This document shows, piece by piece, positions 10,133-22,683 of a DNA stretch of 64,000 nucleotides (within the stretch, counting starts at the first letter, position 1; every line of letters begins with the position of its first letter). This stretch comes from Cryptomeria japonica (lineage: Eukaryota; Streptophyta; Pinopsida; Cupressales; Cupressaceae): assembly GCF_030272615.1 (NCBI RefSeq), contig NC_081406.1, positions 211,952,997-212,016,996 on the forward strand, in the 5' to 3' direction. Under the pieces are notes generated by a model. That model did not search any database and was not told the origin of the DNA. It saw nothing but the letters and a program-made list of their open reading frames with translations. Position numbers and translations under genes: made by a program.

Positions 10133-10769
10133 CTATTTGATGGTACCTGTACTCCATAAAATAAGAGAGTTAGTTGGTAATGAGAGAGATATTTTGCAAA
10201 TGAGGGTAATGTTGATGAATAATTTGGCCCTAAAGTTGATGTTGAGATTCAAATTTGAATAAGTCCAACTGGGACCTCAAGTGTTGATAACTGTATTAGA
10301 TTTGCTGCTAATGTTGAGGTTTGAAAAACTGAGGAAGTTTGTTTTCCAAGTAATTTAAAAAAAAACTATTTCTATAGGGTGTATTGACTTATACATGTCG
10401 ATCCACGAGACTATGAAGGATCCTAGTCAAAGGGGTTTAGTTTCCTACACATGTAATTCAATTATCTTATATTAGCTAAAAATTACATAGTACACAACAT
10501 GGACAACATGAACTTTGTAGACAAAAAGAGTATTAAATAAAAAAAAGATGTTGTCATCATAACCATTGTAAATTTTTTAATTCCTTACATTTACTTTATG
10601 TAGACTATGCAGGATCCTCAACTAAAGGGTTGATGATGTCTGTAGTCAATGACATGTTCCCACCAAGGGTGACAACATCACACATGGACTATACATGAAA
10701 TCAGCACCATCAATTGAGCATCATAAGCATTACATTTGTAAGTTGATATACAATAAATACATATGTATC
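10133..10769. other. CACTA-locus intergenic or intronic sequence, no clear gene
   Basis: AT-rich. It contains a diverged duplication of about 30 bp (GACTATGAAGGATCCTAGTC near 10410 and GACTATGCAGGATCCTCAAC near 10606). A possible short exon on the minus strand near 10620-10680 reads GGNMSLTTDIINPLVEDP, but its borders are not clear. Confidence 0.35.
10765..10769. repeat. Target-site duplication of element 2 (left, GTATC)
   Basis: GTATC directly precedes TGTAGACACC (10770). It is repeated after the 3' LTR at 26033-26037. Confidence 0.9.
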
Positions 10770-12414
10770 TGTAGACACCTAAAAATGGTCAACGCTTGCG
10801 AGGTCATACTTTAACATTTGCGCATTGCCTTATTTTAGGTTTTTGCGTCACATTAACATTTCTCCTATGTCACGCACTTGGTTTTTATCATTTGCGAACA
10901 TCGAGTCATTCTTCTACATTCTTCCTTTATCTCGCTCTCAAATTTGGTCTTGTCGACAACACTATCCAGTCATGATTTTAATCAATCTTATCCTATTGCA
11001 TCAATGTGCGTGCTTATTTGTCATCATTTTGGACATCGTCAATCCTAATTAGGGTTTTGTCCTCCTGTCAATCTTGCGATCGATTTGTCATCAATCGTGG
11101 CTCTCTTATCAATCTTATTATCAATCTTATCATTTTGGACATCGTCAATCCTAATTAGGGTTTTGTCCTCTTTTCAATCTTGACATCTAGCGATCGGTTT
11201 ATCAATCTTGTCGTTTTACGATCAATTTGTCATCAATCGTTGTCATGTTTAATTTTGTCATTTAACGATCGATTTGTCATCGATCGTGGTCATTTTCAAT
11301 CTTGTCGTTTTGCAATCTATTTGTCATCGATTCTTGTCCCTTTTGTCAATTTTGTCATTTTGCGACTGATTTGTCATCGATCATTGTCTGTCTCAATTAT
11401 GTCAATTTGGATCAATTTGTCATTGTTCCTCGTCAATTGGCACATTTCTCAATCAAATTTTTTATCGCATTGGTCATTTATCAATTCAAAATCATGACAT
11501 TAATTATCTTCAATCAAGACCTAATTGTCATTTTTGCATTTCTAATTCGTCCTCTAGGGTTTTATGATTTATTCATTTAACCTAATTTGTCATTTCTTCC
11601 TCTAGGATTACTAAATTATTTAGTAATCCTAGGTCTTCTCATTACAATTAAATCTTTATTTAATTGGCTAATTATTCTTCCTCTTGTAAATTAATTAATA
11701 AATGACAAATTATTAATTAATTTACCTAGTTTCTTCTAGTTCCTAATTTCCTATTTTTCCATCAATTTCTAATTCCTAATTGTCATCAATTTCAATTTTC
11801 TAATTTTCTTAATTTCTAATTTCTTTTCCCTCCTATTTCATCTCCTAATTCTATGGGAATGACATTTCAATTTGTCATAATTTGTCATAATTGACAATCA
11901 ATCAATTTTGACATAGAATGTGTCATAATTTGTCATCAATTATCAATCAATCAAATTGTGCATGGAAAGTGCATAATTTGTCATAATTTGTCATATTGAT
12001 TTGCAATTTCCATTTGAATTGCATCATGCTAATCTTTTCATTTATCCAATTCTTCTATAAATTGGATGATTTTCTTGAATCAAATCCCGAATCCCTAATC
12101 AAACTATCGAACTTATGTTTCTAGTACTCTTGATCAACAAACCAATATCAATCTTGCTTTCAATTGTGTGTGCAGTTGTAGGTGAGATCCACAAATCCAT
12201 TTGAAGAGGAAAGAAGAACAATGGAGCCACATGGAAGAAGCATCCAAATTGTCATCTGGTTTGCATGAATATTTTCTTTTGAATGCTTTGTTTTTATGTC
12301 TCTATTGAGTGTGCTTAGGATTAGATCATTGCAATGTGTGTTTGGGATTGAGCTAATAATGAATAATATGTCCTTTTATATATTGCTTTGATGATTCCTA
12401 ATTCTGATGCTACA
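10770..12414 (+). repeat. Element 2 5' LTR
   Basis: 1645 bp, TGTAGACACC...GATGCTACA. It is rich in TTTGTCAT and ATTTGTCATAA words. It carries two copies of a block starting CATTTTGGACATCGTCAATC (about 11022 and 11130), where the 3' LTR has three. ORFs inside it are spurious. Confidence 0.92.
12041..12066 (+). promoter_or_regulatory. Candidate TATA box within a short inverted repeat (element 2 5' LTR)
   Basis: TATAAAT at 12056-12062 sits between ATCCAATT and AATTGGAT, giving both a CCAAT-like word and a hairpin. The same arrangement is at about 25659-25684 in the 3' LTR. Plausible LTR core promoter; the start site is unknown. Confidence 0.45.
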
Positions 12415-12419
12415 TTAAT

Positions 12420-12437
12420 TGGTGAACCCGACGTGAA
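12420..12437 (+). promoter_or_regulatory. Element 2 primer-binding site (tRNA-Trp)
   Basis: TGGTGAACCCGACGTGAA begins five bases after the LTR. It is complementary to the 3' end of plant tRNA-Trp as I recall it, and identical to the site of element 1. Confidence 0.8.
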
Positions 12438-12529
12438 AAACTAACCGTCTAACCTCTTTATGGTGTTTTGAGTGCTCTCAAGTTGATTTGCAGGCCAAAA
12501 AACCCAAAAACAGGGTTGTGCAGGGTATT

Positions 12530-12665
12530 CTGGAGACTCCTGCGCCTGTGTGATGCAACCTACGTCTGTGTTGAGCATTCTGCGCTTGTGTAGGTGACAT
12601 TCTGTGCTTGTGTCATGGGTTCTATGCCTGTGTCATGAGTTCTGCGCCTGTGTAAAGTCCAGAGC
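12530..12665 (+). repeat. Short tandem repeats in element 2 leader
   Basis: About six degenerate units of roughly 20 bases on the theme (T)TCTGCGCCTGTGT lie in the untranslated leader between primer site and gag, for example at 12540, 12558, 12579, 12600, 12620 and 12641. Confidence 0.6.
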
Positions 12666-14479
12666 AGAGGTAAAAAATGCAGTGTTTACTTGAAATTTTT
12701 TGTGTTTTTGCATTCTATTTTTTGTGCTTTGGATTTTGGTACTAATTATTTGTGCAGAATCTTGGCATACACATGGCAAAGACTATAAATCAAACTACTA
12801 ACATGTGTTATGCAAAATCGATGGTCAAAGATAACAAATCAAACCTCTAACTTGGGTTTTGCAGGTTGCCTTGGAGAAACAACTAAACTTTGTGTTTGAA
12901 ATTAATGTTTTAGGCACCTAGTGATTTCTAAATAGGTTGGAATGAACATGTTTTTGATTTGATTGTTGAGTTTGACATTGGAGTAGGAGAGTATGCTCTC
13001 ATCCTTTTAGGGTGATCAGAAATCCAAATCTTCAATACCATGCTCATGTCTTTGATTGTTTGTCACCCTTAGAGGGCCTGCCTTCCCGACCACTTTGCTT
13101 TTGCAAGCAAGTGATAATCGTGAGAAGGGAACGACCCAAAGTGAGTACGGCTAGAATTCCTTGGCATTCTAACTCACTATAAAAAAATACCTGATGGGCG
13201 AAAGCTTTGAAGGAAGTGTTACGTGGGAATTGCAGTTACTTGGGAAGTGATGACCCTTGGACTCTTTCTCATATCAACATTTAAGTAGGGCCTCTTGGTC
13301 TAAATCGTGCTTGCGCGACTACATTTTTTTGGTATCTTGATGGGATTAATGTCTCAATCATGCTTGCATGACATCAAGGAGTAACGCTTAACAGAAATCC
13401 TTACTAAACACCTTATTTTTAGAGGCCAAAAACCCTTCTAGTTGCTTGAGAAGGACAAATTCGGATACTTGGAAGAGATACTAAGTTCACCATGGGGAGA
13501 TTCCATGGGGACTGATGCTTGGCTGCCCTGAGAAGTGAGTGCCATGGAGGGGAGCCCGTGGGGTCAAGCATCTATGTATTCTCCTTGAATCCCATAATGA
13601 GTCTACCTCTCAAGTACCTAATGTCTTTGCCTACCATAAGAAATGTGGAAATGAGCATGATTGTCTTGAGTCTAAGTTGCAATATCTTGTATTCTTTGAT
13701 TGTCAAAAGTTGAATTTTGTCTCATTTCAAAAACAAGACAAATTGATTCAAAACAAGGTTAAACATAAGAGAATTTCATCCAACAAATTTCAAAACACCT
13801 TCAAATATGGTTGTCAAACGTTGTTCAAAATTTTGTCTCAACATGCATGTCACTTACATTTAAGTTCATCCTAAGTTGCATTTTGCAAAGTTCATTGTCA
13901 AGTACCAAGGTTAGGTGTCACCTAAGTCATACTCCTTTGCATATCAATAAGAGTCATCCATTTGCATGTGTCCTCTTGCATTAAAGTCATACTATTGTCA
14001 TACATTCATATTTGCATACCCTAGGTTTCTTCATTAAGCTTAGGTCATTATCATATCATATTAAGGTCACTTGCATATTAATTATCCCTTAGCATATAGT
14101 GTCAAAACTAGGTTTTGTCATACTCGGGTAATCCAAATCTTTGATGCAACCCTAAGTCATTATTAAGAAGTCTAGACCTTGTCAACCTTTTGTCCTTTTG
14201 TCATCAATATCATTTCGTCAAACCTAGCTTAGTATCCAAGCATATAGGGGAGACATTGCCATCTTGTCCTTTGTCCATTAAGTCCTTTTGTCCTTTGAGG
14301 TCTAGACATCATTTCAATTTCCTAAGGGTCTCTTTTTAGATTTGCATTTCAAAAGTTTGTCAAAATCTTCAAAACAACCAAAAACATAGATTGCATGCTC
14401 ATCTATCTAGTTTGCATTTAGTTGCATATCATACATTATCCTTGAAAATTCCAAAAAACATTGCATTGGCATAAGTGAC
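12666..14479 (+). other. Element 2 long untranslated leader
   Basis: About 1.8 kb without a supported gene. It includes GGGTTTTGCAGGTTGCC near 12861 and TAGGAGAGTATGCTCT near 12986, both matched in the element 3 leader (complement near 36110 and 35990). TTTTGCAG|G could be a splice acceptor. A small ORF at 13539-13874 has no family features. Confidence 0.5.
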
Positions 14480-16960
14480 ATGCTTGTTGAGACAAGATCT
14501 AAATCTAAAAAGATGGGCGAACCAATGTATCAACCCATGGACAACACAGCAAATTCGCAGTTTCAAACCAGTCAAACAGTACAAATTGAAGGTTCATCCC
14601 TACCACCATATGGAATGGTTCAACTTGGACCACCTCCATTATATGAACCATTGTTTGTACCTATGAAACCAGGACATGGGAGTTTTCCACCAACTCCAAG
14701 AGGAAGTGCGCCTTTCAATTGGAACCAACCAAATTTGCAACATGACATTCAAACTCAAACATTATATGAAGAACAAACCCTCTCACAAGGATTTGGTTCA
14801 GATCAAGCCATTCAACAAGAAACGAATCCAAATGTCCAACCAGATTCTTCATTTGATTTTGATGCTTCGAATGATGTTGATATATTCCTTCAGGATCCAA
14901 AGGTAACAAAAAAGATGGATAAGTTCTTGAACAAGGTCTTTAAGATGTTTCCACAAAAGTATCTTAACATGATGAGTAATGTGACCTCTTCCAGTGACCA
15001 AATCAATGTGCAAGAACAACAAAGCAGTGAGTTGTTAAGTTTTTCCCCGCATCCAAATGAAGACAATACACATCAAGCAACTCAACCTACATTGATGAGC
15101 AAACGTGTCTCAAAGGCATTGACAGTGACTATTCCTCAAAAGTCACCATTTGAGACAATAAATAATCCACTATTCAATTCAACGCCTATAACACAAGATC
15201 AAATGAAGAACACGCAAGCATTCACAACTGTCTCCCAACAAGAAGTGGTTCCTTACATGCATAAAGTGGGATCAAAATCTAAGATGCAGGAAGGCTTCAC
15301 AACTGGAATGCCTAATGTCAACAATGTCCAAAATAACTCCATGATGCAACAAAGTTCTTATGTCCAGTTAAGTTCAATATCTTTGCCAAACACTATTGTG
15401 ACAAATCCTTCAATAATGGCGACACAAAGAGCTATGGATAGTGGTTTGCACCAACAACAATTGTTGCAACAATTGAGTAATATACAAAAGGTACAATCGA
15501 AGGTGCAAACAAGTAATGTGCAACAACAACAAGTTCGCATTCGACAACAAATTGCAGCGCCTTCGGCACCGTTACAAGTTAATGCAAACTTGCAACCATC
15601 ACAATGGGTTGGACTAAAAACACAGCAAGCTAATGCAAGTGCTATACCCCATCCTAAGGAGAAGCAACGAAAAGCACCTAAACAAAGTTTTTTACAAATG
15701 ATGGGATATACACCGCGACAACAATTGGCATAAAGTCAACAAATTCCGATTCGTCAACATCAACAACATGTACCTCAGTATGTGCCAAGGCAAGCAAGCT
15801 ATCCTACTTCACAACCACAATTGGCGCCTGTGCAATATCAACAACCTACTCAATTGTAATCTCAATCTAGGCTTCAAGAAGCACAACAACAAGGTCGATA
15901 TCAAGGCATAGTGCAACCAGAACAACAAGCGATGTACCAAGAAGTTTATATGCCAGAGACACCAAAAACGGCCATTTCAGAGTATCAACAACTGATCAGA
16001 AATGTGATGTATCGACAAAGAATACCAAACGGGATTAATGATGGACCTCTACAATCTGATACAATTGCACAACACCTTGAGCAGTTACAATGAAAAGTTG
16101 ATGCATTAGAAACTAAAGGAACAAAGAAGTTGTATACAGACCAAGATTTATGTCCTAATCCATTTGACAAGAGTGTATACATGCCTCCATTCCCTAAGCA
16201 TTTTGAAGCACCTAATTTTGAGAAATATAAAGGGAATGGCAACCCAAAAGATCACATTCGTGCATTTTTCACAGCATGTACTGAAGTGAGCTATGAGGAT
16301 ACATATTTAATGCGATTATTTGCACGAAGTCTCACGAGACAAGCCATGGATTGGTATTCGCATTTGCCAGGAAATATAAAGACTTGGTCTGAATTGGCTC
16401 AAAAGTTTATATCTCACTTTGCATTTAACATTGACAGTGATGTGACTATGTCAGATCTATGCAACACCAAGCAAAAGCAAGGTGAACCATTAGTGACTTT
16501 TTTGCAACGATGGCGAAGCTTGTATAGTCGTTCTTCCCTCGATATACCTGAAGAACAACAAGTGAATTTGTTTATCCAAAATTTGGTCCTAGAAATGATG
16601 TATGAGCTAAAATTGAAAAGTCCCAGTACTATTGAGAAACTCATTAAGAAAGAGATGAATATTGAAACTGCTCTTGTGGCCAAGGGAATTATTAAGCTCA
16701 ATAAAGACAGTGATAACACCAATTATTCGGGAGATAGAAACAGATTTTGGTATAAGAACAAGAATGTCACTAATGATGGAGTTGTTGATGCAAGAGCGGT
16801 GAATGCAAATCAACCCCCATTCATGATCAAGAAATTGAGTGTTCCTAATATGTCAACTATGGAACAAAATCAAGCACCAATGAGCAATGTTACTCAACAG
16901 CCTGCTCAACAACAGCACACTCAACAGTATAACCAACAACAAGGTCAACAACAAAACTAG
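14480..16960 (+). pseudogene. gag: Element 2 gag
   Basis: Gag forms the virus-like particle. The frame starts at ATG 14480 and runs to a TAG at 16958, broken by TAA near 15731, TAA near 15857 and TGA near 16091. The first 420 codons are Gln/Asn/Pro-rich with QQQ runs. The conserved retrotransposon gag core (about 16170-16680) includes FEKYKGNGNPKDHIRAF, AMDWYSHLPGNIKTW and GEPLVTFLQRWRSLY, typical of Tat/Athila-type gag. A short Gln-rich tail follows. The broken codons are explainable as CAA/CAG/CGA to TAA/TAG/TGA. The zinc-binding-like motif lies after the TAG, in the next segment, in the same frame. Confidence 0.85.
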
Positions 16961-18352
16961 CAGCGCAAACCCTTCCGATCGCGGGATGGGCCTCCTCGAC
17001 AATTTATGCCATTGGGAGAGCCTATTCAATCAATAATGAGACAATTGATACAAGCAAAATTCATTAAGCTACTAGATATCAAGGCAGAACCAGTGGTAAA
17101 ACCGCATTGGTGGAATGATAAGGCGTACTGTGAATATCATCAGTCCAAAGGACACAAAACTGCATCCTATTTTCAATTGAAACACATGATTCAAGATCTA
17201 TTAGAGCAAGGAGTAATTGAGGTAGATCCACCCCATCCGACCTCTAACATTGATCATACTATTTTTAAAACTCCTTTGCTTGATCATGACAAGGGTAAAG
17301 CGTCTTCTTCCAACTATGCCCAAACGGCCAATTATGCAAGTTCTGGTTATAATAATGTCATTAATTGTTTTCACGCTTCAACTAAGTATGTTTCTACCCT
17401 GAGAATAAAGGGGCAAGAGCCTTCTTGTGCAGTCACCACTCATCGATCCAAAATAGTCTTGAAAGGAGCTCCTGCAGCTCCTCCCAAACTAACTCCTGCA
17501 AGTCAGTATAATCTTTTGGATCATCTAGGAAAAACACCTGCACAAATATCCATTCTAGAGTTGTCGAAAATGTCTCCCATGCATCGTGCAGTCCTAGATA
17601 AAGCTTTGATTGAGTCCACTGTCCCAACAGATATTGATGTTGACCAATTTCAAGCACGGATTGGACATTTAGCTATTTCCCAAAGTGTCGCATTTTCTGA
17701 TAGTGATATCTCACCTGATAAACTCCCGCACAATGATCCTTTACACCTTGAAGTCTTTGTTCATAACTGCAAAATCCGACGAGTCTTGATAGATGGCGGA
17801 GAAGGTCTTAATATTTCTACTTTGAGAGTGGTTATTGGCCTTGGGTATACAGAGAATGACATTGATGCTTCTAAAAGAATAACAATTAAAGCCTATGATG
17901 ATGCTGAGCGCCCATCCAAAGGGATAATTACATTGCCTATCAAAGTTGGTCTAGTGACAGAAAACACTTTCCTGCAAGTCCTAGACCTTGATCTCCCTTA
18001 TAATATGATCCTTGGCCATCCATGGATTCATGCAATGAAAACGGTTCCATCCACCTATCATCAATGTTTAAAATATCCTTATAATGGAACTGAGATAACC
18101 ATTCTGGGAGATCCTAATCCATTCCAATTTTGTGCTATGCTAAAGGATACCCCTCAGCAGCAAGTCCCAGTCAACGGAGAGGCCAAATCACATAACTATG
18201 TGGATCCTAATCAATTATTAGATGCTATCAAAGGAAAACTGAAGATACAGGACCAAGGGTGTGGAGAATATTCAATGGACCAAACATTCCTCATTGGGAA
18301 TTTGCCGATGTCTCCAAAATCATATGGAAAACCGCATTTATTGCAAAAGTAA
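16961..18352 (+). pseudogene. pro: Element 2 gag C-terminus and aspartic protease
   Basis: It is in the same frame as gag. It begins just after the TAG with RQFMPLGEPIQ and then a Cys/His motif, YCEYHQSKGHKTASYFQLK. This resembles the CX2HX4-5HX4C motif of Tat-type gag, but with Tyr in place of the last Cys. The protease-like region follows from about 17720: VLIDGGEGLNIS at the active-site position and MILGHPWIHAM as the second conserved motif. The D-[TS]-G triad is replaced by D-G-G-E, so catalysis is doubtful unless this subfamily differs. It ends at TAA 18350. It cleaves the polyprotein in functional relatives. Confidence 0.8.
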
Positions 18353-19225
18353 CCCAAGGTCATTATTCAATATCAGCCTCCCACTACATTTGCAAGGTGG
18401 GGAGAACTTGACAAAGAAACTGTAGATGATGATGTCATAGATTGGCTCTATAAGGATCCAACTGAAACCCCACCTATCAAGTTGCCAGTGGAATTGTATG
18501 GCAAAGGATTTCCTATGCTGCAAAAGAAAGGATATGATGGCTGCAGTGGCTTAGGCCTGAACAACAATGGAAGGCTAGAACCTGTCATACCCACGAGGTG
18601 ACCCCCAACTTTAGGGTTAGGTTTTGTACCATTACGAATTGGATCCACATCTATCAAAATGTCCACGTGTCGAAAAGGGCATGATTCTGACGATGAAATA
18701 ACACCTGAGGATACCCGACCCGAGACTGACTCTAATGAATGGGAGTGGAGTTCTTTTTCTTCTAGCTCCTATGCCCTGGACAATATCTTCATTGACCCTG
18801 ATAAGTTGCCTATGGAGGAAAAACATGAAATAACTCCTCTTCCTAAAACATGTCCTCATGCTTGGATAGAGTCATTTTGGGATCCAAGCTCCGAATCCGA
18901 TACAAGCAGTTTGAACAGTGACACCATAGATGTTCACATTTTTACCATATCAGCCCTCTCTATCCTTACAACTGATGATGACATGCCCCTCATATATCCC
19001 CAACTTATCCAATATGACCAACAAGAACCGCTCACATTGGACTGTTTTCAAAATGACGAAGCAATTGCAGAATTCCTGGGACTACGGGAAGGCATACCAC
19101 AGGGCGATCATAAGGCAGGATTTGCTACTGACCTGGATTCCACAGCATATTTCGGGGAGTCAACTCCCTCTTCCAGTCATGAAAAAGAAAAAAAAAAGAA
19201 AAAAATCAAAAGAATAGATCTTTGA
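18353..19225 (+). pseudogene. Element 2 G-patch-like segment and acidic linker before pol
   Basis: Continues the gag-pro frame after TAA 18350. Around 18490-18630 it reads KKGYDGCSGLGLNNNG, then (past a TGA at about 18600) PTLGLGFVP. This resembles a G-patch, a Gly-rich RNA-binding motif also seen next to protease in some retroelements. A linker rich in Ser, Asp and Glu follows (18659-19225), ending in a Lys-rich run coded by an A-rich tract. Pol continues in the -1 frame. Element 1 has a parallel G-patch-like segment after its protease. Confidence 0.6.
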
Positions 19226-22200
19226 GTGAAAACCGTAAGGCACTCTCTGATCCTACAAAAGTAAAAATAAAAGATGTACCTACGGGTGAAAACCTTTTTG
19301 AGGTGCCCAAAGGTGGAAGAGTGGACGTACCCCTATCAATTCAGGACAAATCAACCTTGCTTGTGGAAATGACTGAGGAAATCAATTTGGGTACACCTAA
19401 CAATCCTAAGGTCATTCATTTTGCTGCTTCTCTATCAAAACAAGAAAAAATAGATTTTGTAAATTTCTTTCTAGAGAAGAAGATCAGCTTTGCATGGTCC
19501 TATGCAGATATGCCTTGCCTCGATCCAGAGTTAGTCCTTCATCATTTGCCATTGAAAGCAGATGCCAAGCCTGTTAAACAAAAGCTTAGAAAGATGCATC
19601 CTCAGGTGGCTCTTTTGGTCAAAGTGGAATTAAAAAAATTACTAGATGTGGGCTTCATCAGACCCATTGATTATGTAGACTGGATTTCAAATCTAGTACC
19701 AGTTAGCAAAGTAACTGGGGGCATCAGAATCTGCACAGATTTTCGGGACCTCAATAAAGCATGCCCTAAGGATGATTTTCCATTGCCAAACATAGACATC
19801 ATAGTGGACATGACAGCTGGATATGAGATGCTTTCACTAATGGATGGTTTCTCCGGCTACAACCAAATCTATATTGCACCTGAAGATCAACATAAGACCG
19901 CATTCACATGTGCTTGGGGCACTTATTGCTGGAATGTGATGCCCTTCGGTCTCAAAAATGCAGGTGCAACATATCAAAGAGCAATGACGACAATTTTCCA
20001 TGATTTCATGCACACTTTGATGGAGGATTATGTTGATGACTTGTTATGTAAATCTGTCACCAGAGATAGTCATCTAGCCATCCTGGGCCCAATCTTTGAC
20101 AGAATGGAGACCTACAAACTCAGGCTCAATCCAAAAAAGTGTGTCTTTGGTGTTACAGCTAGCAAATTACTTGGATACATTGTTTCTCACCGAGGCATTG
20201 AGGTCGACCCCGCCAAGGTCAAAGCAATAATGAATATGCCTCCACCTTCAAACCTCCGGCAATTAAGAAGTCTTCAAGGAAAGCTCCAGTCAATTCGTCG
20301 CTTCATAGCTCAGTTGGCCGACAAATGTCATCCATTCCAACATCTACTGCACAAAGGTGTCGCTTTTAAATGGACTGAGCAATGTCAATCAGCCTTTCAA
20401 GCTCTCAAAGACTATTTGTTGTCACCACCTATTCTAATGCCTCCTATAGAAGGAAAACCCTTTTTATTATATATCTCTGCAACTGAAATAGCATTAGGAG
20501 TTCTCTTGGCTCAACAAGATGAGAATGGCAAAGAAAGAGCTATTTATTATATCAGTCGGACACTGGTTGGTTATGAATTAAATTATTCAACTATTGAGAG
20601 GGCATGCTTAGAAGTGGTATTTGCAACACAAAAGCTCCAACATTATATGCTAAGCCACCAAACATTGTTGGTTGCAAAAATTGATCCCTTAAAATATTTG
20701 CTTAGCCGAGTAGCTTTGACAGGTCGCCTAGCAAAGTGGGTCATGATCCTCAGTGAATTTGATATTGAGTATATGGAGCGAAAGGCGATAAAGGGACAAA
20801 TCATAGCAGATCAACTTGCAGATGCTCCTATTTCTGACGACCATCCCATGTTGACTGATTTTCCAGATGAATTAGTCTTTGCTCTCACACCATCTAATGA
20901 ATGGAAGTTATACTTTGATGGATCCCATACCAAGTTCAGGTCCGGAGCTCGTATTCTGTTTGTCACCCCTCAAGGTGACGCTATTCCAAAGTCCTACAGA
21001 ATAACTTTCCATTGTACCAATAACATTGCAGAGTATGAAGCACTGGTCACAGGACTCCGAGTAGCAGTCCACTGGAACATCAAGCATTTGCAAGTCTATG
21101 GAGATTCTCAATTAGTCATCCGACAAGTCAACGATGACTATGAAACAAAAGACGAAAAGCTTATTCCTTATAAGCACATGGTAGATTTCTTCAAGATAAA
21201 ATTCACAGCTATCCATTTCAATGAAGTGCCAAGAATGCAAAACAAGTCGGCAGATGCAATGGCTATGATTGCTTCCATGTTGAATATGCCTCATAATATG
21301 GACAAGTGTGAATTCTTGGTCGAACAATTGTTGGTTCCCTCTTTTGACATTCCGTTAGCTAACGTGATGTGCATTCTTGTTGGTCCCAATTCCCCATGGT
21401 ACAATGACGTATATCAGTATTTGAAATCCCAAACCTTACCACCTAACCTTTCCGCTAACCAACACCAAGCCTTTATCCGACAGACAGCCAGATATGTCAT
21501 CATCGCCAACACTCTTTACCACTGTTCCTTTGGCCATACCCTCCTCAGGTGTTTGGATTCTGATGAAGCACAAACAGCTTTACACGAGGTTCACGACGGT
21601 ATATGTGGGGGCCATTTCAATGGTCTTAGCTTAGCCAAAAAGTTGATTCGTGCTGTGTATTATTGGCCTACTCTGGAAAAAGATGTTCATGAGTTTGTTA
21701 AGAAATGCTATAAATGCCAGATTCATGGAAATTATACTCATGCACCAGCTCAAGAGCTTCATTTTGTTATATCTCCATGGCCCTTTTCTCAGTGGGGATT
21801 GGATCTTATTAGCAAGATTCACCCAACATCTACAAATGGACACAAGTTCATCATTACAGCTACAGAGTATTTTACCAAGTGGATCGAAGCGATCCCCATG
21901 ACTTATATCACTGGTGTCCAAATTTCAAAATTCTTGCTGAACTATATCATATGCAGATATGGGGTACCCCGTGCCATAGTCACAGATAATGGTCGACCTT
22001 TTAAGAATAAAGATGTCAAAGAACTCTGTGACAAGTTTCATATTCAACATTGTTTTTCCAGTCCATATTATCCACAAGGTAATGGGCAAGCTGAAGCGTC
22101 AAATAAAACTATTATCAAGATCCTGAAGAAAGTTATCAATGACGCTGGTCGAGATTGGCACGTACAGTTAAATCCAGCACTATGGGCCTATCGCACTTCT

Positions 22201-22656
22201 ATCCGCACACCTACTGGCGCAACACCTTATTCCTTGGTGTATGGTGCGGAAGCCATTTTACCTTTGGAGGTCGAGATTCCTTCCTTGCAGGTTTCCTTGC
22301 AACACCTGATTGATGATGAGACACACAGAGTCTCTTAGCTGCATCAGCTTGAGATGTTAGATGAAAAGCGTCAGACAACTCTGACACATTTGCAAGCATA
22401 TCAAAACCGTCTCCGTCGTTCTTATAATAAGAAATTCAAAGGGCGACACTTTGAAGTGGGAGACCTGGTTTTAAAGGCAAATCCCAAGAATGCGCAGTCT
22501 ACTGACATCATCAAGGGCAAGTTTGAACCTAATTGGGTTGGTCCTTTCATAGTAACTGCAGCATATGGCTCGGGGGCATATCAGCTTGCTACCCCAGAAG
22601 GTGAACCTCTGTCCAATCCTATCAACAGCATGCATCTTCGCAAGTACTGGGCATAA
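19222..22656 (+). pseudogene. pol: Element 2 pol: reverse transcriptase, two RNase H domains, integrase
   Basis: The frame is open from before 19222 (TTG, not a real start) to a TAG at 22336-22338, then continues in the same frame to 22656. RT: RICTDFRDLNKACPKDDF at about residue 168, MPFGLKNAGATYQRAM, and the YVDD catalytic motif at residues 270-273. The first RNase H is near residues 414-530. The second, archaeal-like RNase H (about 562-675) starts KLYFDGSHTKFRSGA and includes NIAEYEALVTGL. Integrase: HHCC zinc motif (about 788-833, CYKCQIH), then D861, D922 and E958 (36 residues between the last two). A GPF-type motif (NWVGPFIV) follows at about 22534. There is no chromodomain. It copies RNA to DNA and inserts it. 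The only obvious lesions are the TAG and the uncertain junction with pro. Confidence 0.92.
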
Positions 22657-22683
22657 TTCTCTATCGGTACTTATTCAAATATG

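Noticed and set aside
11180-11580. ORFs in the element 2 LTRs (also 24858-25198)
   Set aside because: They lie in TTTGTCAT-rich LTR sequence and have no codon-like conservation beyond LTR identity.
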